Assembly (NCBI RefSeq): GCF_030409805.1
Contig: NZ_JAUFQP010000001.1
Coordinates: 434,001-498,000, forward strand
Source: Algibacter miyuki
GTDB taxonomy: Bacteria > Bacteroidota > Bacteroidia > Flavobacteriales > Flavobacteriaceae
DNA: 64,000 nt
Reading direction: 5' to 3'
The notes under the pieces: generated by a model
The model's input: only the letters and a program-made list of their open reading frames with translations
Told to the model about the DNA's origin: nothing
Databases searched by the model: none
Part shown: positions 46,173-55,958 of the stretch, in pieces
How the letters are laid out: each line of letters opens with the position of its first letter
Position numbering within the stretch: position 1 is the first letter of the stretch
Translations under genes and position numbers: made by a program

Positions 46173-48192
46173 AGTAACACCAGAGGATATAGCATATACA
46201 GAGTCCTTATTATTGAAACCTGGACAGACATTTGATGATGAACGTTTAAGGTTTATTAAAAACTTTAAAACTATTGACCTACAAGCTGTTCCTGGTAGTG
46301 GGAAAACCACTGCGTTACTTGCTAAACTACTTATTTTAGAAAAACACTTGCCTCTCGAGAAAAATAGAGGAATTCTAGTTTTGTCACATACAAATGCGGC
46401 TGTAAATGAGGTTAAGAATCGAATAGGACATCATTGTCCAAAACTCTTTTCTCATCCCAACTTTGTAGGTACCATTCAAAGTTTTACTGATAATTTTTTA
46501 GCCATTCCAGCATATCTTAGCAAGTACAAACAAAAACCTGTGAGAATAGATGATGAGATTTATAATGAAACTATAGGTCGAGTTTTTCACCACAATAAAA
46601 AGGGATTTGTTATTCAAGAGAAGAAGAATGCTACCTATTACAACAAAAACTTTAATGTATTACATTCATTTAGGTTTTCATATAATAAAGGCGTTTTTAG
46701 TCTCGTAAAATCAATTTATGGAGAACCATTAGAAATTAAAACACCTAATCTTAGAAAAGAAAAGTTCACTAAAAATGAAATAGATAGAATTGCCGAATGG
46801 TTTTATAAAACTAAATTGAAAGTTTTAGAAACAGGGATCTTAAATTATGATGATGCCTATCTTTTGGCGGACGTTATTCTGACTGAAATACCTTCATATA
46901 GAGGACTTATCCAAAATAGATTCAAATATGTATTTGTGGATGAAATGCAAGATATGGAAAAACATCAATTTGATTTACTAGAAAGAATTTTTGCTAATGA
47001 TAATTGCACTTCTTTTTATCAAAGGTTGGGAGATGTAAATCAATCCATCTTTTCTAAATCTTTAGACAACGAGGAAATATGGAAGCAACGAGCAGATAAG
47101 ATGTTTATAAATGGGAGTCACAGACTTAGTAGGCCGATCGCTAATATCGTTGAAAAATTTGCGCTGACCTCAACTGAAGTTCAGGGTAGAATGAAGAATA
47201 ACGATGGGTTTGATTTGACTATTAAGCCGCTATTGATGTGCTATGATATAGAAAGGATAGCTGATGTTATTCCAATTTTTTCTGATGAGATTAAGAAACT
47301 TATTGACAAGGGTTTAATTATTCCGAATGAAGGAAATAAGTATGAAGCTATAGGTTGGCGTAAGCATCACGATCATATTAATAAAATTTGTATATCTGAT
47401 TATTGGCCTAATTTTAAAACAAATGAAAAATTAAAAAAGATTGACTACGATACTTTGGAGGATTACATAAAGTTTATTGAAAACGGCACGCAGACACTTG
47501 AGGCTAATCGTAAATCGATATTAAACTCGCTCAATAAGATATTATACATAGAAGGCATAAGAGATGAGTATTCCAGAGTTTTTACTATCTCAAAATTAAT
47601 TAAATATTTTAAAGTACTTCCAAGTAATGAATACGATTTACTCAAATTGAATTTATATAATTGGAGTTTAGCGATAGAGAATGGCGCTATAGATATTGTA
47701 TTAGATAAAATCAGAACTTACATTCCATACTTTTTAACTTGCTTTTCTAGACAAATAAACTACTCTAAAGATTTTATATATGAATCTTCAAAAAATGAGA
47801 AAGTTGCAAGTCCTGATGAGAGAGCTCAGTACTTTGATAAAAATGGAATACGAGTTAACATAAGCACTGTTCATTCTGTAAAAGGACAAACACATACTGC
47901 AACATTATATTTAGAAACATTTTTTAGTAAAGGTGCTGGTAGTTACGAATCAGAGAGATTACAAAATCAAGTTTTAGGAATACCAATAAAAGAGCACCTT
48001 GACAACTATAAAGGTGGCAGCGTTGATAAAATAATTCAATCTGCAAGAATGGTATATGTCGGTTTTTCAAGACCAACTCATTTTTTATGTTTTGCTGTTG
48101 AGAGTTCAAGAGCTAATAAATTGTTTAAAGAAATAGACAGAAATGATTGGGATGTTATTCAAATTAAAAAAACAGAGGTAGCAGATAGTTAG
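46156..48192 (+). CDS. gajB: UvrD-like superfamily 1 helicase (GajB-like)
   Basis: 678 residues; canonical GajB is shorter, near 500. Motif I is AVPGSGKTTAL (Lys50), motif Ia VLSHTNAAVNEVKNRI, motif II FVDEMQDME, motif III QRLGDVNQSIF, motif V STVHSVKGQTHTATL and motif VI VGFSRPTHFL. It is a 3'-5' SF1 helicase/translocase partner of the OLD nuclease. Start may be the ATG at 46156 or 46165; both overlap the end of the first gene. The next gene, a putative nuclease, starts 20 bp downstream and appears to be part of the same transcript. Confidence 0.82.
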   Translation: MFAMIKVTPEDIAYTESLLLKPGQTFDDERLRFIKNFKTIDLQAVPGSGKTTALLAKLLILEKHLPLEKNRGILVLSHTNAAVNEVKNRIGHHCPKLFSHPNFVGTIQSFTDNFLAIPAYLSKYKQKPVRIDDEIYNETIGRVFHHNKKGFVIQEKKNATYYNKNFNVLHSFRFSYNKGVFSLVKSIYGEPLEIKTPNLRKEKFTKNEIDRIAEWFYKTKLKVLETGILNYDDAYLLADVILTEIPSYRGLIQNRFKYVFVDEMQDMEKHQFDLLERIFANDNCTSFYQRLGDVNQSIFSKSLDNEEIWKQRADKMFINGSHRLSRPIANIVEKFALTSTEVQGRMKNNDGFDLTIKPLLMCYDIERIADVIPIFSDEIKKLIDKGLIIPNEGNKYEAIGWRKHHDHINKICISDYWPNFKTNEKLKKIDYDTLEDYIKFIENGTQTLEANRKSILNSLNKILYIEGIRDEYSRVFTISKLIKYFKVLPSNEYDLLKLNLYNWSLAIENGAIDIVLDKIRTYIPYFLTCFSRQINYSKDFIYESSKNEKVASPDERAQYFDKNGIRVNISTVHSVKGQTHTATLYLETFFSKGAGSYESERLQNQVLGIPIKEHLDNYKGGSVDKIIQSARMVYVGFSRPTHFLCFAVESSRANKLFKEIDRNDWDVIQIKKTEVADS

Positions 48193-48212
48193 TATTATAT
48201 AAATAGTGCGGT

Positions 48213-49673
48213 GTGACATATATAGAGAAATACATAAAAAATAAAGGAGGTATTCTATCAGGAGACCTAGCTCGGTATATAGAGCAGAAGCAAGGTATAA
48301 CAAACGGGGCGGCACGTAAACGTGTTCAAAGGCTTAAAAGCCCTATTCATAAAGTAGGTGGGCTCTTTACTGATAAAAAGGTTTTTGTTTATCATTCAGA
48401 TAATTTTCAAAATCCAGACTATTTCAATGATCTAGTTGAAGCATTTAAAGCAGATGGAAAACGTTGTTATTCTATTATTAATGCTCTTAAATATCATCAC
48501 GGTTTAGTGCCTATTGATGAATTGGCTAATTACTCAATCAGCCCAGTAAATTTAGTAAAAGGACATATGAAGTTTTCTTCAGTTATAGAGTTACTGAAGA
48601 AACATAATTTAGTGCGTGAAACAAATACAGGAGAATATGGGCTTAATGTCTTGGTTGCCGAACAATCGAGTCCGAATGTTAGACACATAAAGGGTATACA
48701 ATTATCAAAACGTTTGGTAATACAACAATTTGAAACTTGGAGTAAAAACATTGGTTTAGTTTCATTTAAAAAAGGTAAGAATAATAATCTAGTTGGAGGT
48801 TTCCAATTTGCATTTACAGCGCCTACATATATTGATGGCTTTGTCGGTTACATCAATAAAACAAAAAAGCCAGGATTTCTTGTCGCAGACATCCTTATAG
48901 GGAACATAACCAACGAAAATACTGTGAGCTTTTTTTTGAGAAAAATAGCGGCCATAAAGGCGTCTAATCCTACTCTAAAATTATTACCAGTATTGCTGGT
49001 TGATGGAATATCAACTGAAGGGCTTAATAAGTTAAAGAGTAAAGGAGTGTTGGTAGCTTCAATAAAAGAATTGTTTGGTAAAGATTATAGTGACTTACTT
49101 AAGAACATTATTAATACAGTAACCAATGCTGGAGCAATTCTAAAAACTGAACCAGAGAAGTATCTGCAGTTGATGGATAAGCTTACAAAGCTTATTGATG
49201 GAAAGACAAATAATTTAAGAGGCGATTTATTCGAGCTGGCTGTGGGCTTCTATTTTAGTAAATATTCACAGTCTCTAGATATAGGAAAAAGAGTGCCTGT
49301 TAAAGATTCTAATAGAACAAGAGAAATAGATGTACTGGCAAAAAGTGAAAATGAAATTTGCATAGTAGAATGCAAAGGTTATAATTACCCAGTAGATATA
49401 GATTATATAGAAATTTATTTGTCAGAAAAAATAAAAGAAATTAGAGGATGGTTAGCTATTGCTCATTCAGACAAAAGGCATCGATTTGAAATATGGAGCA
49501 CTGGTGGATTTACAAAGGAGGCATTAATTCTATTGAAGTCAACTAAAAATAAAGCTCGAAAGTTTGACTTTGACTACTTAGATCAAAGTGATATAAAAGA
49601 GAGAGCTAATAAGTTGAACTCTGAAAAATTCAAAGAAATACTTAGAGATTATTATCTAAGAGAAGTTGTTTAG
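48213..49673 (+). CDS. Winged-helix/PD-(D/E)XK nuclease, third gene of the Gabija-like cluster
   Basis: 486 residues, GTG start. The N-terminal ~150 residues look like two winged-helix units (LSGDLARYIEQKQGITNG.., YHHGLVPIDELANYS). The C-terminal ~130 residues carry a Mrr/PD-(D/E)XK nuclease core: LRGDLFELAVGFYF (Glu), TREIDVLA with Asp373, and ICIVECKG with Glu386 and Lys388. So it should be a DNA-binding endonuclease. It lies 20 bp after the GajB-like gene. Canonical Gabija has only two genes, so this is an addition, or the three are a different system. I do not know a named family for the whole protein. Confidence 0.75.
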   Translation: MTYIEKYIKNKGGILSGDLARYIEQKQGITNGAARKRVQRLKSPIHKVGGLFTDKKVFVYHSDNFQNPDYFNDLVEAFKADGKRCYSIINALKYHHGLVPIDELANYSISPVNLVKGHMKFSSVIELLKKHNLVRETNTGEYGLNVLVAEQSSPNVRHIKGIQLSKRLVIQQFETWSKNIGLVSFKKGKNNNLVGGFQFAFTAPTYIDGFVGYINKTKKPGFLVADILIGNITNENTVSFFLRKIAAIKASNPTLKLLPVLLVDGISTEGLNKLKSKGVLVASIKELFGKDYSDLLKNIINTVTNAGAILKTEPEKYLQLMDKLTKLIDGKTNNLRGDLFELAVGFYFSKYSQSLDIGKRVPVKDSNRTREIDVLAKSENEICIVECKGYNYPVDIDYIEIYLSEKIKEIRGWLAIAHSDKRHRFEIWSTGGFTKEALILLKSTKNKARKFDFDYLDQSDIKERANKLNSEKFKEILRDYYLREVV

Positions 49674-49797
49674 TACTATATAGCTGTATTGAACTAATTA
49701 GTAATAATAAAATATATTTTGAGATTCTAAGTTTAATTAGATATGTAAACATTAAAACCATTTGTTTTTTCCTCACTTATGTAAAAGATGTATACTT

Positions 49798-50916
49798 CTA
49801 AAGATCAATGTCTCCCCAAACCAAAGGATGCTCGCTAGCCTCCGTACTTTTATTAGTTACAGACTTATAAGTAGACCATTGCGGACGTTTATTAGGCCAC
49901 ATAGCTTTTCTGTTTAGTCCGCTATCGGTCATTTTATCAAATAGAGCAGGAGAGAGAAACATAAAATCTGTCTGTTTGATATTAACACCTTTTCTGTAAG
50001 CGCCTAGTCTAAAATAATTAGCATCGTCCCCTTTGTCCATATCTACTTCAAAAGATAAATGTTTGGTAATATCTTTTAAGTCGGTATTCTTGCTTATAGG
50101 CGAAAGAGAATCGCAATAAGATGGCGCGTTGAATGTACCTGCGATAATAACGTTGGATTTACCTTGGCTTATTAGGTTGTTGTAAACTTCGGTGATTTTG
50201 AAGATTTGATTTTTTCTAATTCTATCAGACTCATCATGGTTTTTGGTACGTTTTTGTAAATAGGTATTTAGCAACCAAATTTTTTCTTTCGATGGCGTAG
50301 TGATTTCGTACTCTATAAGGCTTTTACCATCGTCATTAATTTCCATATTTATGTTATGTGTTCTTACGGCATCTAGAATGTAGTCTTTTCTTAGAAGTAT
50401 TCCCATTTCTAAACTTGTCATATCATTACCTTGGATAACAAAGGAATGTTCGAATGGTTTACAGTTAAATTCAGGTAGAATAAGTTGATTAAAATCTTCT
50501 AAAGATGCTCTGTCTTCAATTTCTTGTAATAGAAGAATGTCCGGGTTTACATCGGCAATAACTTGGGCTTTATGTTTTGTAGCATGGGGTTGAATTGGGA
50601 TGGTTTGAAGTTCAATCCAACCGTTCCAATTTGTGAGATCACTGGCTTTATTTTCAATAGAATGACTGATTCCTTTCATATACAAAAAGCCTGCTTTTCT
50701 GCGTAAAAGGGCATAGGGTCTAGCACTGGATTTTTCGAAACCAATTAAAAATGATAATTCTCTAATACGATCTTGTTGACTTAGTGTTTTTGAAGGTTGA
50801 AGCATGAGCGTGTCTAGTTCTGTTATCCAATCTGTAAATACTTTACCAACCGGTTTTTCTAAAAGGCTTTTATCTCTATGGAATAAGTTCTGGATGTTGA
50901 ATGTTGCTATTTTCAT
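49798..50916 (-). CDS. Endonuclease/exonuclease/phosphatase (EEP) family protein, altered active site
   Basis: 372 residues with the EEP fold: KIATFNIQNLFHRD (metal-ligand Asn), NPDILLLQEIEDR (Glu) and DFMFLSPALF. The family's catalytic GDFN is replaced by AGTFNAP (Asp to Thr), and the final SDH is SEHPLVW (Asp to Glu). It may have altered activity or be inactive. It is a conserved accessory protein of Flavobacteriaceae genomes and elements; the cell function is unknown. It sits in the same orientation as the DnaC-like gene but is divergent from the defence cluster. Confidence 0.7.
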   Translation of the reverse strand: MKIATFNIQNLFHRDKSLLEKPVGKVFTDWITELDTLMLQPSKTLSQQDRIRELSFLIGFEKSSARPYALLRRKAGFLYMKGISHSIENKASDLTNWNGWIELQTIPIQPHATKHKAQVIADVNPDILLLQEIEDRASLEDFNQLILPEFNCKPFEHSFVIQGNDMTSLEMGILLRKDYILDAVRTHNINMEINDDGKSLIEYEITTPSKEKIWLLNTYLQKRTKNHDESDRIRKNQIFKITEVYNNLISQGKSNVIIAGTFNAPSYCDSLSPISKNTDLKDITKHLSFEVDMDKGDDANYFRLGAYRKGVNIKQTDFMFLSPALFDKMTDSGLNRKAMWPNKRPQWSTYKSVTNKSTEASEHPLVWGDIDL

Positions 50917-50957
50917 TGTAGTTAAGTTTATTTTGTTTCCATGAAACTGGAAATCGG

Positions 50958-51614
50958 TTATTTTCGTTTATCGTTAGCATTTTTATCAAATGCTATAAGG
51001 TTGAAGAGTTGTCGCATTCTACTTCTTACTCGGTTGCCGTATAAATCTTCTAATTCCTGGGCGTTTAAATTTGTAGTAGCATGTGTTTTTATGGCATGGT
51101 TTAAAAACAACTCGTGCCGTGATAGTAATATTTCGCCCATAGTGTTACAATCTTTTCCATAGTGTCTGCCCATAGGTTCTACACCCAAATCATCAAAGCA
51201 AAAAAACTGACTATTGCCATAGTCTTCAATAATTTTATGACCTACGTGATTAAAGCCAAATACAATATTGCGGCAAGGAATAACGATATACGGACGCTGC
51301 AAGGGCACAATAAACTTTAATAGTCTCATTAGACTAGTTTTTCCACATCCTACGGGACCTGAAAGGAGTATGCCTTTCGTTGGATCTATGCCATCACGAT
51401 TACAGCTCTCGTAATCTTTTACGAAGTAATTGCAAAGCTTTAAGATGATGCTGTGGTCTTCTTCGTAAATTTTAAAGTGTTTTCCAAAAAGCAATTTGCC
51501 TTTGGCGTTGAGGTAAATGATAATTTTGTGAAAATTATAGTTTACTGCCTTTCCGTTGAATGTTCCTATTGAGAATTCAACGCCACCTTCGGTTATTTTA
51601 GAGGGGTTGGTCAT
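50958..51614 (-). CDS. DnaC/IstB-like AAA+ ATPase
   Basis: 218 residues. The P-loop is LLSGPVGCGKTSL (Lys92) and Walker B is FFCFDDLGVEP. The C-terminal sensor segment is RVRSRMRQLFNLIAFD (Arg-rich). It resembles the helicase-loader ATPases of phages and conjugative elements, which load the replicative helicase. It overlaps the upstream putative initiator gene by 17 bp, so they are co-translated. Together they probably replicate the excised element. Confidence 0.8.
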   Translation of the reverse strand: MTNPSKITEGGVEFSIGTFNGKAVNYNFHKIIIYLNAKGKLLFGKHFKIYEEDHSIILKLCNYFVKDYESCNRDGIDPTKGILLSGPVGCGKTSLMRLLKFIVPLQRPYIVIPCRNIVFGFNHVGHKIIEDYGNSQFFCFDDLGVEPMGRHYGKDCNTMGEILLSRHELFLNHAIKTHATTNLNAQELEDLYGNRVRSRMRQLFNLIAFDKNANDKRK

Positions 51615-52245
51615 AATTCTTGATTTTACTAGTTTTTAGGTTGTCCTTATTTTGAGACAGTGCGTTTTCGGTTTTAATTTTGTCTGTTTTTAAGACCCAG
51701 TTACCAGCACTTGCTTGCCAATCGACAATTTTTATTTTGCCACCAATTTTCCACCCGATGGATTGATAGTGATTATAAAACTTTTGAGCTTCTAATTCCG
51801 ACCAATTTTTACTTTTAAAAAAATGAATGACTTCGATTTTATTTTTCGGTAGCTTTTGTTTAATAATGTTTTCTATTTGTTTATTACTGTTTGTATTAGG
51901 TACTAATGCTTGTTCAGTACTAGTTTTAAGCTTGTTTATTACTTGTTTACTTGTTGTACCTAAAATGAGTATCTTTATTTCACTGCCTTTGTATGGGTTA
52001 TGAGAAGGCATATAATTAATGAATTTCCAATCGCTTAGCTTTTTTAGACACCTGTGGTAGGTGGCTTTAGAACCAATTTTAGAAAGCTTCATTACTTCGT
52101 GACGGTTTATATAAAAAGTTTCGGGAAATTTATAGATATTCCAGAAATGGAAAAGCGCCATGTACAAACTTATATGGGTTGGGTTTAGCCTGGTGTCTTC
52201 CTGAAATTTTTCAAAACACATGTTTAGATGTTTTATATAATTCAT
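51598..52245 (-). CDS. Putative replication initiation / winged-helix protein
   Basis: 215 residues. The N-terminal half has a winged-helix look (TRLNPTHISLYMALFHFWN, INRHEVMKLSKIGSKATYH, CLKKLSDWKFINYMPS). The C-terminal half is charged, with WSELEAQKFYNHYQSIGW, like DnaD/DnaB C-terminal helices. It is expressed with the DnaC-like ATPase (17-bp overlap), an arrangement of element replication modules in Bacteroidetes. The initiator role is inferred. Confidence 0.6.
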   Translation of the reverse strand: MNYIKHLNMCFEKFQEDTRLNPTHISLYMALFHFWNIYKFPETFYINRHEVMKLSKIGSKATYHRCLKKLSDWKFINYMPSHNPYKGSEIKILILGTTSKQVINKLKTSTEQALVPNTNSNKQIENIIKQKLPKNKIEVIHFFKSKNWSELEAQKFYNHYQSIGWKIGGKIKIVDWQASAGNWVLKTDKIKTENALSQNKDNLKTSKIKNYDQPL

Positions 52246-52250
52246 AGGTT

Positions 52251-52532
52251 TTATTGGATTTCGTTAGGTGTTCTATTTGCGTGCATTACTTTTTGTATTT
52301 CTTCTACATCATAAAAAATAATGCCTCCCATTTTGGTAAACGGCAATGTGCCATTGGTTCGGAGATTCTGTAAGGTGCCAGGACTAATTTTTAATAGTTC
52401 CATAAGCTCAGAAGATTTTAAGTATTTTTTTAGGCTTCCGTTGTTATGTTTAAGAAGTAGTTTTTTTATGTCTTCAATAAGTTCTAGTTTAAAATCTCGA
52501 AGGTCGTCTGTTGTGATAATGCTTGTAGCCAT
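52251..52532 (-). CDS. MerR/excisionase-type helix-turn-helix protein
   Basis: 93 residues with a C-terminal DNA-binding HTH (KYLKSSELMELLKISPGTLQ, NGTLPFTKMGGIIFYD), the HTH_17/excisionase pattern common in Bacteroidetes conjugative elements. It is 5 bp upstream of the replication gene. It may control excision or element gene expression. Confidence 0.8.
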   Translation of the reverse strand: MATSIITTDDLRDFKLELIEDIKKLLLKHNNGSLKKYLKSSELMELLKISPGTLQNLRTNGTLPFTKMGGIIFYDVEEIQKVMHANRTPNEIQ

Positions 52533-52795
52533 AATAAATTGATTTAAGTGAATTTTCGTTTAAGAAAGCCACATGCCATTTAATTAACTATGGTACAGTT
52601 TGACTTTCATTTCACAAAATTGATGAGGTTTGCTTTATTTTTATCTCTATTTAATCGTAGTCCGGGGGAAATTTAACATCTTGAAAATTGATGCTATTTG
52701 AGTAGGTTTGAAGTCGGGATTTCTGAATACTGCTGGAGAAATTGTTGAATAATAAGTATGATGATATAAAACAGGAGGTTTACCGTACTACGAGA

Positions 52796-53611
52796 TTATT
52801 CGTCCATTTTATTCATGTGTGTAATAAGGCCTGTTGAAAGGTCGTCCAGAAACTTAGTACGACTGTTTTTTCGAGCTTTAATCTCTGAAAATGTTTTGTA
52901 GAAATTTCCCAATTCAAAATTGAAAAGGTTTTGTAAGGAGTCTGCAATTTCTTTTAAGTCACTGTTACCGTTGTTTATAACGCGGTTGCAATGTAAAGCG
53001 TAGATTAATTCTGTTAAGGCTGTTTTATTTGCAGTCCATTTTAGATCAGCTTGGCTATTGTTCGGTTCAGTAAGCTTATTTAATCTGCTCTGAAGATATT
53101 TTATTAATAACTTATAAGCTTTAAATTTACTTAAAAGCATGTCACGTGCAGTACAAAAATCTGGATCTTGAAAATAGAATTTTGTTGATGTTACCAATAT
53201 ATTATCCAAATGACCCCTGGTGTAATACTGAACATCAAAATGAGATTGTTTTGTTTCTATATAATGGCCGAAGTCTAGATGATATAAAAAGAAACGGTTA
53301 AGCTTTTTAAGTTTATGTGTAATATGTTTTTTTTGAGAGTCTTTATTGGCTTTAGGAAACTGAATTTCAAAAGAACGTATTTCTGTATAGTAAATGAGTT
53401 GTGTGAGTGGTATTTGTTTTACTCGTTTAAAGAATTGAATTTCTTCATGTTCTGTTTTAAAACCGTTCTCTATAATTTGTTTCTTAAAATTATAAAGAAG
53501 ATTTCGACAAAGTATGATGGATTTATTTGAAACAGCAATAGGTTCATGGTAGTTATTTCTAATTTCTCCAAGACTATTTAAAAAAGTATCTGTTTTTAAT
53601 TTAAAATCCAT
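52796..53611 (-). CDS. rteC: RteC-family element regulator
   Basis: 271 residues, largely helical, matching the RteC family (FKKQIIENGFKTEHEEIQFF, VKQIPLTQLIYYTEIRSFEI, RTKFLDDL). In CTnDOT, RteC is a DNA-binding activator of the excision operon. There is no RteA/RteB two-component pair in the window, so its control here would differ. It marks the right part of the conjugative element. The 263 bp between it and the excisionase-like gene show no gene. Confidence 0.82.
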   Translation of the reverse strand: MDFKLKTDTFLNSLGEIRNNYHEPIAVSNKSIILCRNLLYNFKKQIIENGFKTEHEEIQFFKRVKQIPLTQLIYYTEIRSFEIQFPKANKDSQKKHITHKLKKLNRFFLYHLDFGHYIETKQSHFDVQYYTRGHLDNILVTSTKFYFQDPDFCTARDMLLSKFKAYKLLIKYLQSRLNKLTEPNNSQADLKWTANKTALTELIYALHCNRVINNGNSDLKEIADSLQNLFNFELGNFYKTFSEIKARKNSRTKFLDDLSTGLITHMNKMDE

Positions 53612-53850
53612 TGTTTCTATTTCTATGAAATAGGAGTAATAAATGATTAGACTACTTTGTTGTAATCTTTAAATTAAGAGAGAAATAATGGTTGGATTGG
53701 TTGTGTTTAGAAAGGGTTGTTGTGGGATTCCTATTTCCTTGATGGTAAATATAATCTATGAATTTAATTTTCACTTTTTTTAACTGCGTATATTTTGCGT
53801 ATTTAAGATGTGAATTTACTACGCATTCACTAAAAGGCGAAGTATGTAGA

Positions 53851-54768
53851 TTACTTTTTGAACTTTTTAATAAAATCTTTTCGATTTATACAACTCGATT
53901 TCATGTAAATGTTAGAAGCGTGTTTTCTAACAGTTCCATAAGTGATAAACATATTTTTAGCTATTTTTTTATAACTGTTATTTTTTATTATTTGTAATGC
54001 TATTTCATTTTCTCTATTGGTAAAATTATATTGGTGTCCAATAGTAAGTTTAAGCGTATGACTGTTTTTTAAGCGGTAAATGTAACTGTTGATCTCCATG
54101 GTTGTTACTAGAAAAAAAGCAACGGATACAATAGGTTGTGTTATTGGTTGAAAATCTCCAAAAAAAGTTAATAAAGGTAAAAGTACAATGGATAAAATGG
54201 AGCAAAGCCCTAAATAGGTTTGGATTTTAAAATAATACTGACGTTTTACTTCTTTTGTAATGATGTTGAGAAAATGTATAAAAAATATCGAGGATAATAT
54301 TATAGGTAGTATTAAGAATAAGCTTCGAGATAAGTTTAACGGATAAGACAATAAAGAAGGGGTTATAAATAAAAGTAAGAAAGAAGTCAATAGTAGGATA
54401 GTTAGGTTTTTTACTTTAAAAATGTAGTAGGGAGTAATTATGTTGAATTCTTGATATAGATACCATATTAGATAAATGCACATAAATATAGAAATCCCAT
54501 AAGTAATAACATACTGCAGGATTATTGGTCCAGGTAATGAAGTATTAGGTAGTAGACCGTTTAATACATTATATAAAAGAAATAGTATGGCTAAGTAAAG
54601 GTATCGAAGCTGTTCTTTACTTGTTTTTTGATTGCTACTGCATATATGTATTACCTGAAATATAATTGTAGAACTTATTAAAATACATATAAAAAGAACA
54701 ATCCAATGCATTGATGAAACGTATTCATATTGCGGAGTGTATTTGTATTTTTGAATAAACAATAACAT
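53851..54768 (-). CDS. Membrane-anchored LuxR-type transcriptional regulator
   Basis: 305 residues. About seven hydrophobic spans in the first 230 residues are followed by a cytoplasmic LuxR/GerE HTH (FTNRENEIALQIIKNNSYKK, MFITYGTVRKHASNIYMK). Such 7TM-LuxR proteins are membrane sensors that bind DNA directly. The ligand and targets are unknown. It is divergent from the PLP-enzyme gene, 86 bp away, so it could regulate that gene. Confidence 0.8.
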   Translation of the reverse strand: MLLFIQKYKYTPQYEYVSSMHWIVLFICILISSTIIFQVIHICSSNQKTSKEQLRYLYLAILFLLYNVLNGLLPNTSLPGPIILQYVITYGISIFMCIYLIWYLYQEFNIITPYYIFKVKNLTILLLTSFLLLFITPSLLSYPLNLSRSLFLILPIILSSIFFIHFLNIITKEVKRQYYFKIQTYLGLCSILSIVLLPLLTFFGDFQPITQPIVSVAFFLVTTMEINSYIYRLKNSHTLKLTIGHQYNFTNRENEIALQIIKNNSYKKIAKNMFITYGTVRKHASNIYMKSSCINRKDFIKKFKK

Positions 54769-54854
54769 CTAAATTATTGAAAGATAAAAGATTATATGTA
54801 CTTTAGGTAAATTAAAGATAATGATTATTGACGTGAATTAAAAATGATAAACCG

Positions 54855-55835
54855 ATGTTAACTAATAAATATCCTTTGGGGTTTTTCCCAACACCGTTGG
54901 AAAAAATGAATAATTTATCTGAAAAATATCCAGACTACCAGTTATTTATTAAAAGAGACGATAATTCAGGTTTAGCATCTGGAGGAAATAAAGTGAGAAA
55001 GTTGCAATATTTAATTTACGAAGCTCTAAACAAAGGGTTTGATACAATTATAACCTCTGGAGCTCAACAATCAAATCATTGTAGGCAAACAGCAGCAGCT
55101 TGTGCTCAGGCTAAATTAGAGTGTAATTTATTGATAGGAGGAGAAAAACCTAAAATATATAATGGAAATTTATTATTGTCTCAGCTTTTAGGAGCCAAGA
55201 TTCATTTTAATGGAGAGAATAGGAAAGGGGAAGATATTGAGGGTCTTAAAATTAGACTAGAAGCAGAGGGGAAGAAAGTTTATGTTGTGCCGTATGGAGG
55301 ATCAAATTTATTAGGAGCCTGCGGTTTTATTGATGCTGTTAAAGAGTTAAAGGTGCAACTTTTAGAAAAGAGCTTGAAAATGGATTATATTTTTTTTGCT
55401 TCAAGCTCTGGTGGAACGCAAGCGGGCCTAAGGTTAGGGGGTGATTTATTTGGATTACAGACTAAATTGATGCCAATTAGTATTGATAAAATGGGATATG
55501 GAGATAAAACTTTAGCTGAAGCAGTCTTGGAATTATTAAATGAAGGTCAAAAAAGTTTGAGTATAAAAAAAGCATATTCTATTGATGATGCTGAATTAAT
55601 TCATGGATATGATTCTAAAGGTTATGGAGTTGTAACCCCAAATGAAAAATTAGCTATTAAAGAATTAGCAGAAAATGAAGGGATTTTATTAGATCCTGTA
55701 TATTCTGGAAGAGCATTTTATGGAATGTTAGATCATATAAAAAGTCAGAAAATAGAAAAAGGTGCTAACATTATGTTTTGGCATACCGGCGGTTTACCTG
55801 CTAATTTTTATTATTCTGAGGAATTATTAGAATAA
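54855..55835 (+). CDS. PLP-dependent ACC deaminase / D-cysteine desulfhydrase family enzyme
   Basis: 326 residues, fold type II PLP enzyme. The PLP Lys is in GLASGGNKVRKLQYL, with the phosphate-binding loop region around FFASSSGGTQAGL and the substrate loop TSGAQQSNHCRQTAA. This family deaminates 1-aminocyclopropane-1-carboxylate or desulfurates D-cysteine to pyruvate, ammonia and sulfide. Sequence alone does not separate the two; D-cysteine desulfhydrase is more common in marine Flavobacteria. It is single-gene and faces a LuxR-type regulator. Confidence 0.85.
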   Translation: MLTNKYPLGFFPTPLEKMNNLSEKYPDYQLFIKRDDNSGLASGGNKVRKLQYLIYEALNKGFDTIITSGAQQSNHCRQTAAACAQAKLECNLLIGGEKPKIYNGNLLLSQLLGAKIHFNGENRKGEDIEGLKIRLEAEGKKVYVVPYGGSNLLGACGFIDAVKELKVQLLEKSLKMDYIFFASSSGGTQAGLRLGGDLFGLQTKLMPISIDKMGYGDKTLAEAVLELLNEGQKSLSIKKAYSIDDAELIHGYDSKGYGVVTPNEKLAIKELAENEGILLDPVYSGRAFYGMLDHIKSQKIEKGANIMFWHTGGLPANFYYSEELLE

Positions 55836-55931
55836 AATATATTAGTTGATATCATTTGATGTCAAAAGGAATCAATAAAAATGAATGTTAAAAATAGCTC
55901 ATTTGTTGTACCTATGTTGTACCCAAATAAA

Positions 55932-55958
55932 AAAGTCAAGAATAAAATTCTTGACTTT
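55932..55958 (-). terminator. Terminator downstream of tRNA-Met (minus strand)
   Basis: A perfect 12-bp stem (55932-55943 and 55947-55958, loop of three A/T pairs) with a T-rich tail on the minus strand, 15 bp past the tRNA 3' end. It could also stop the converging PLP-enzyme transcript. Confidence 0.8.

Noticed and set aside
53788..53812. Direct repeat GCGTAT with 11-bp period as another regulon operator
   Set aside because: The half-sites do not fit CTTWAR and the -7 spacing is not met.
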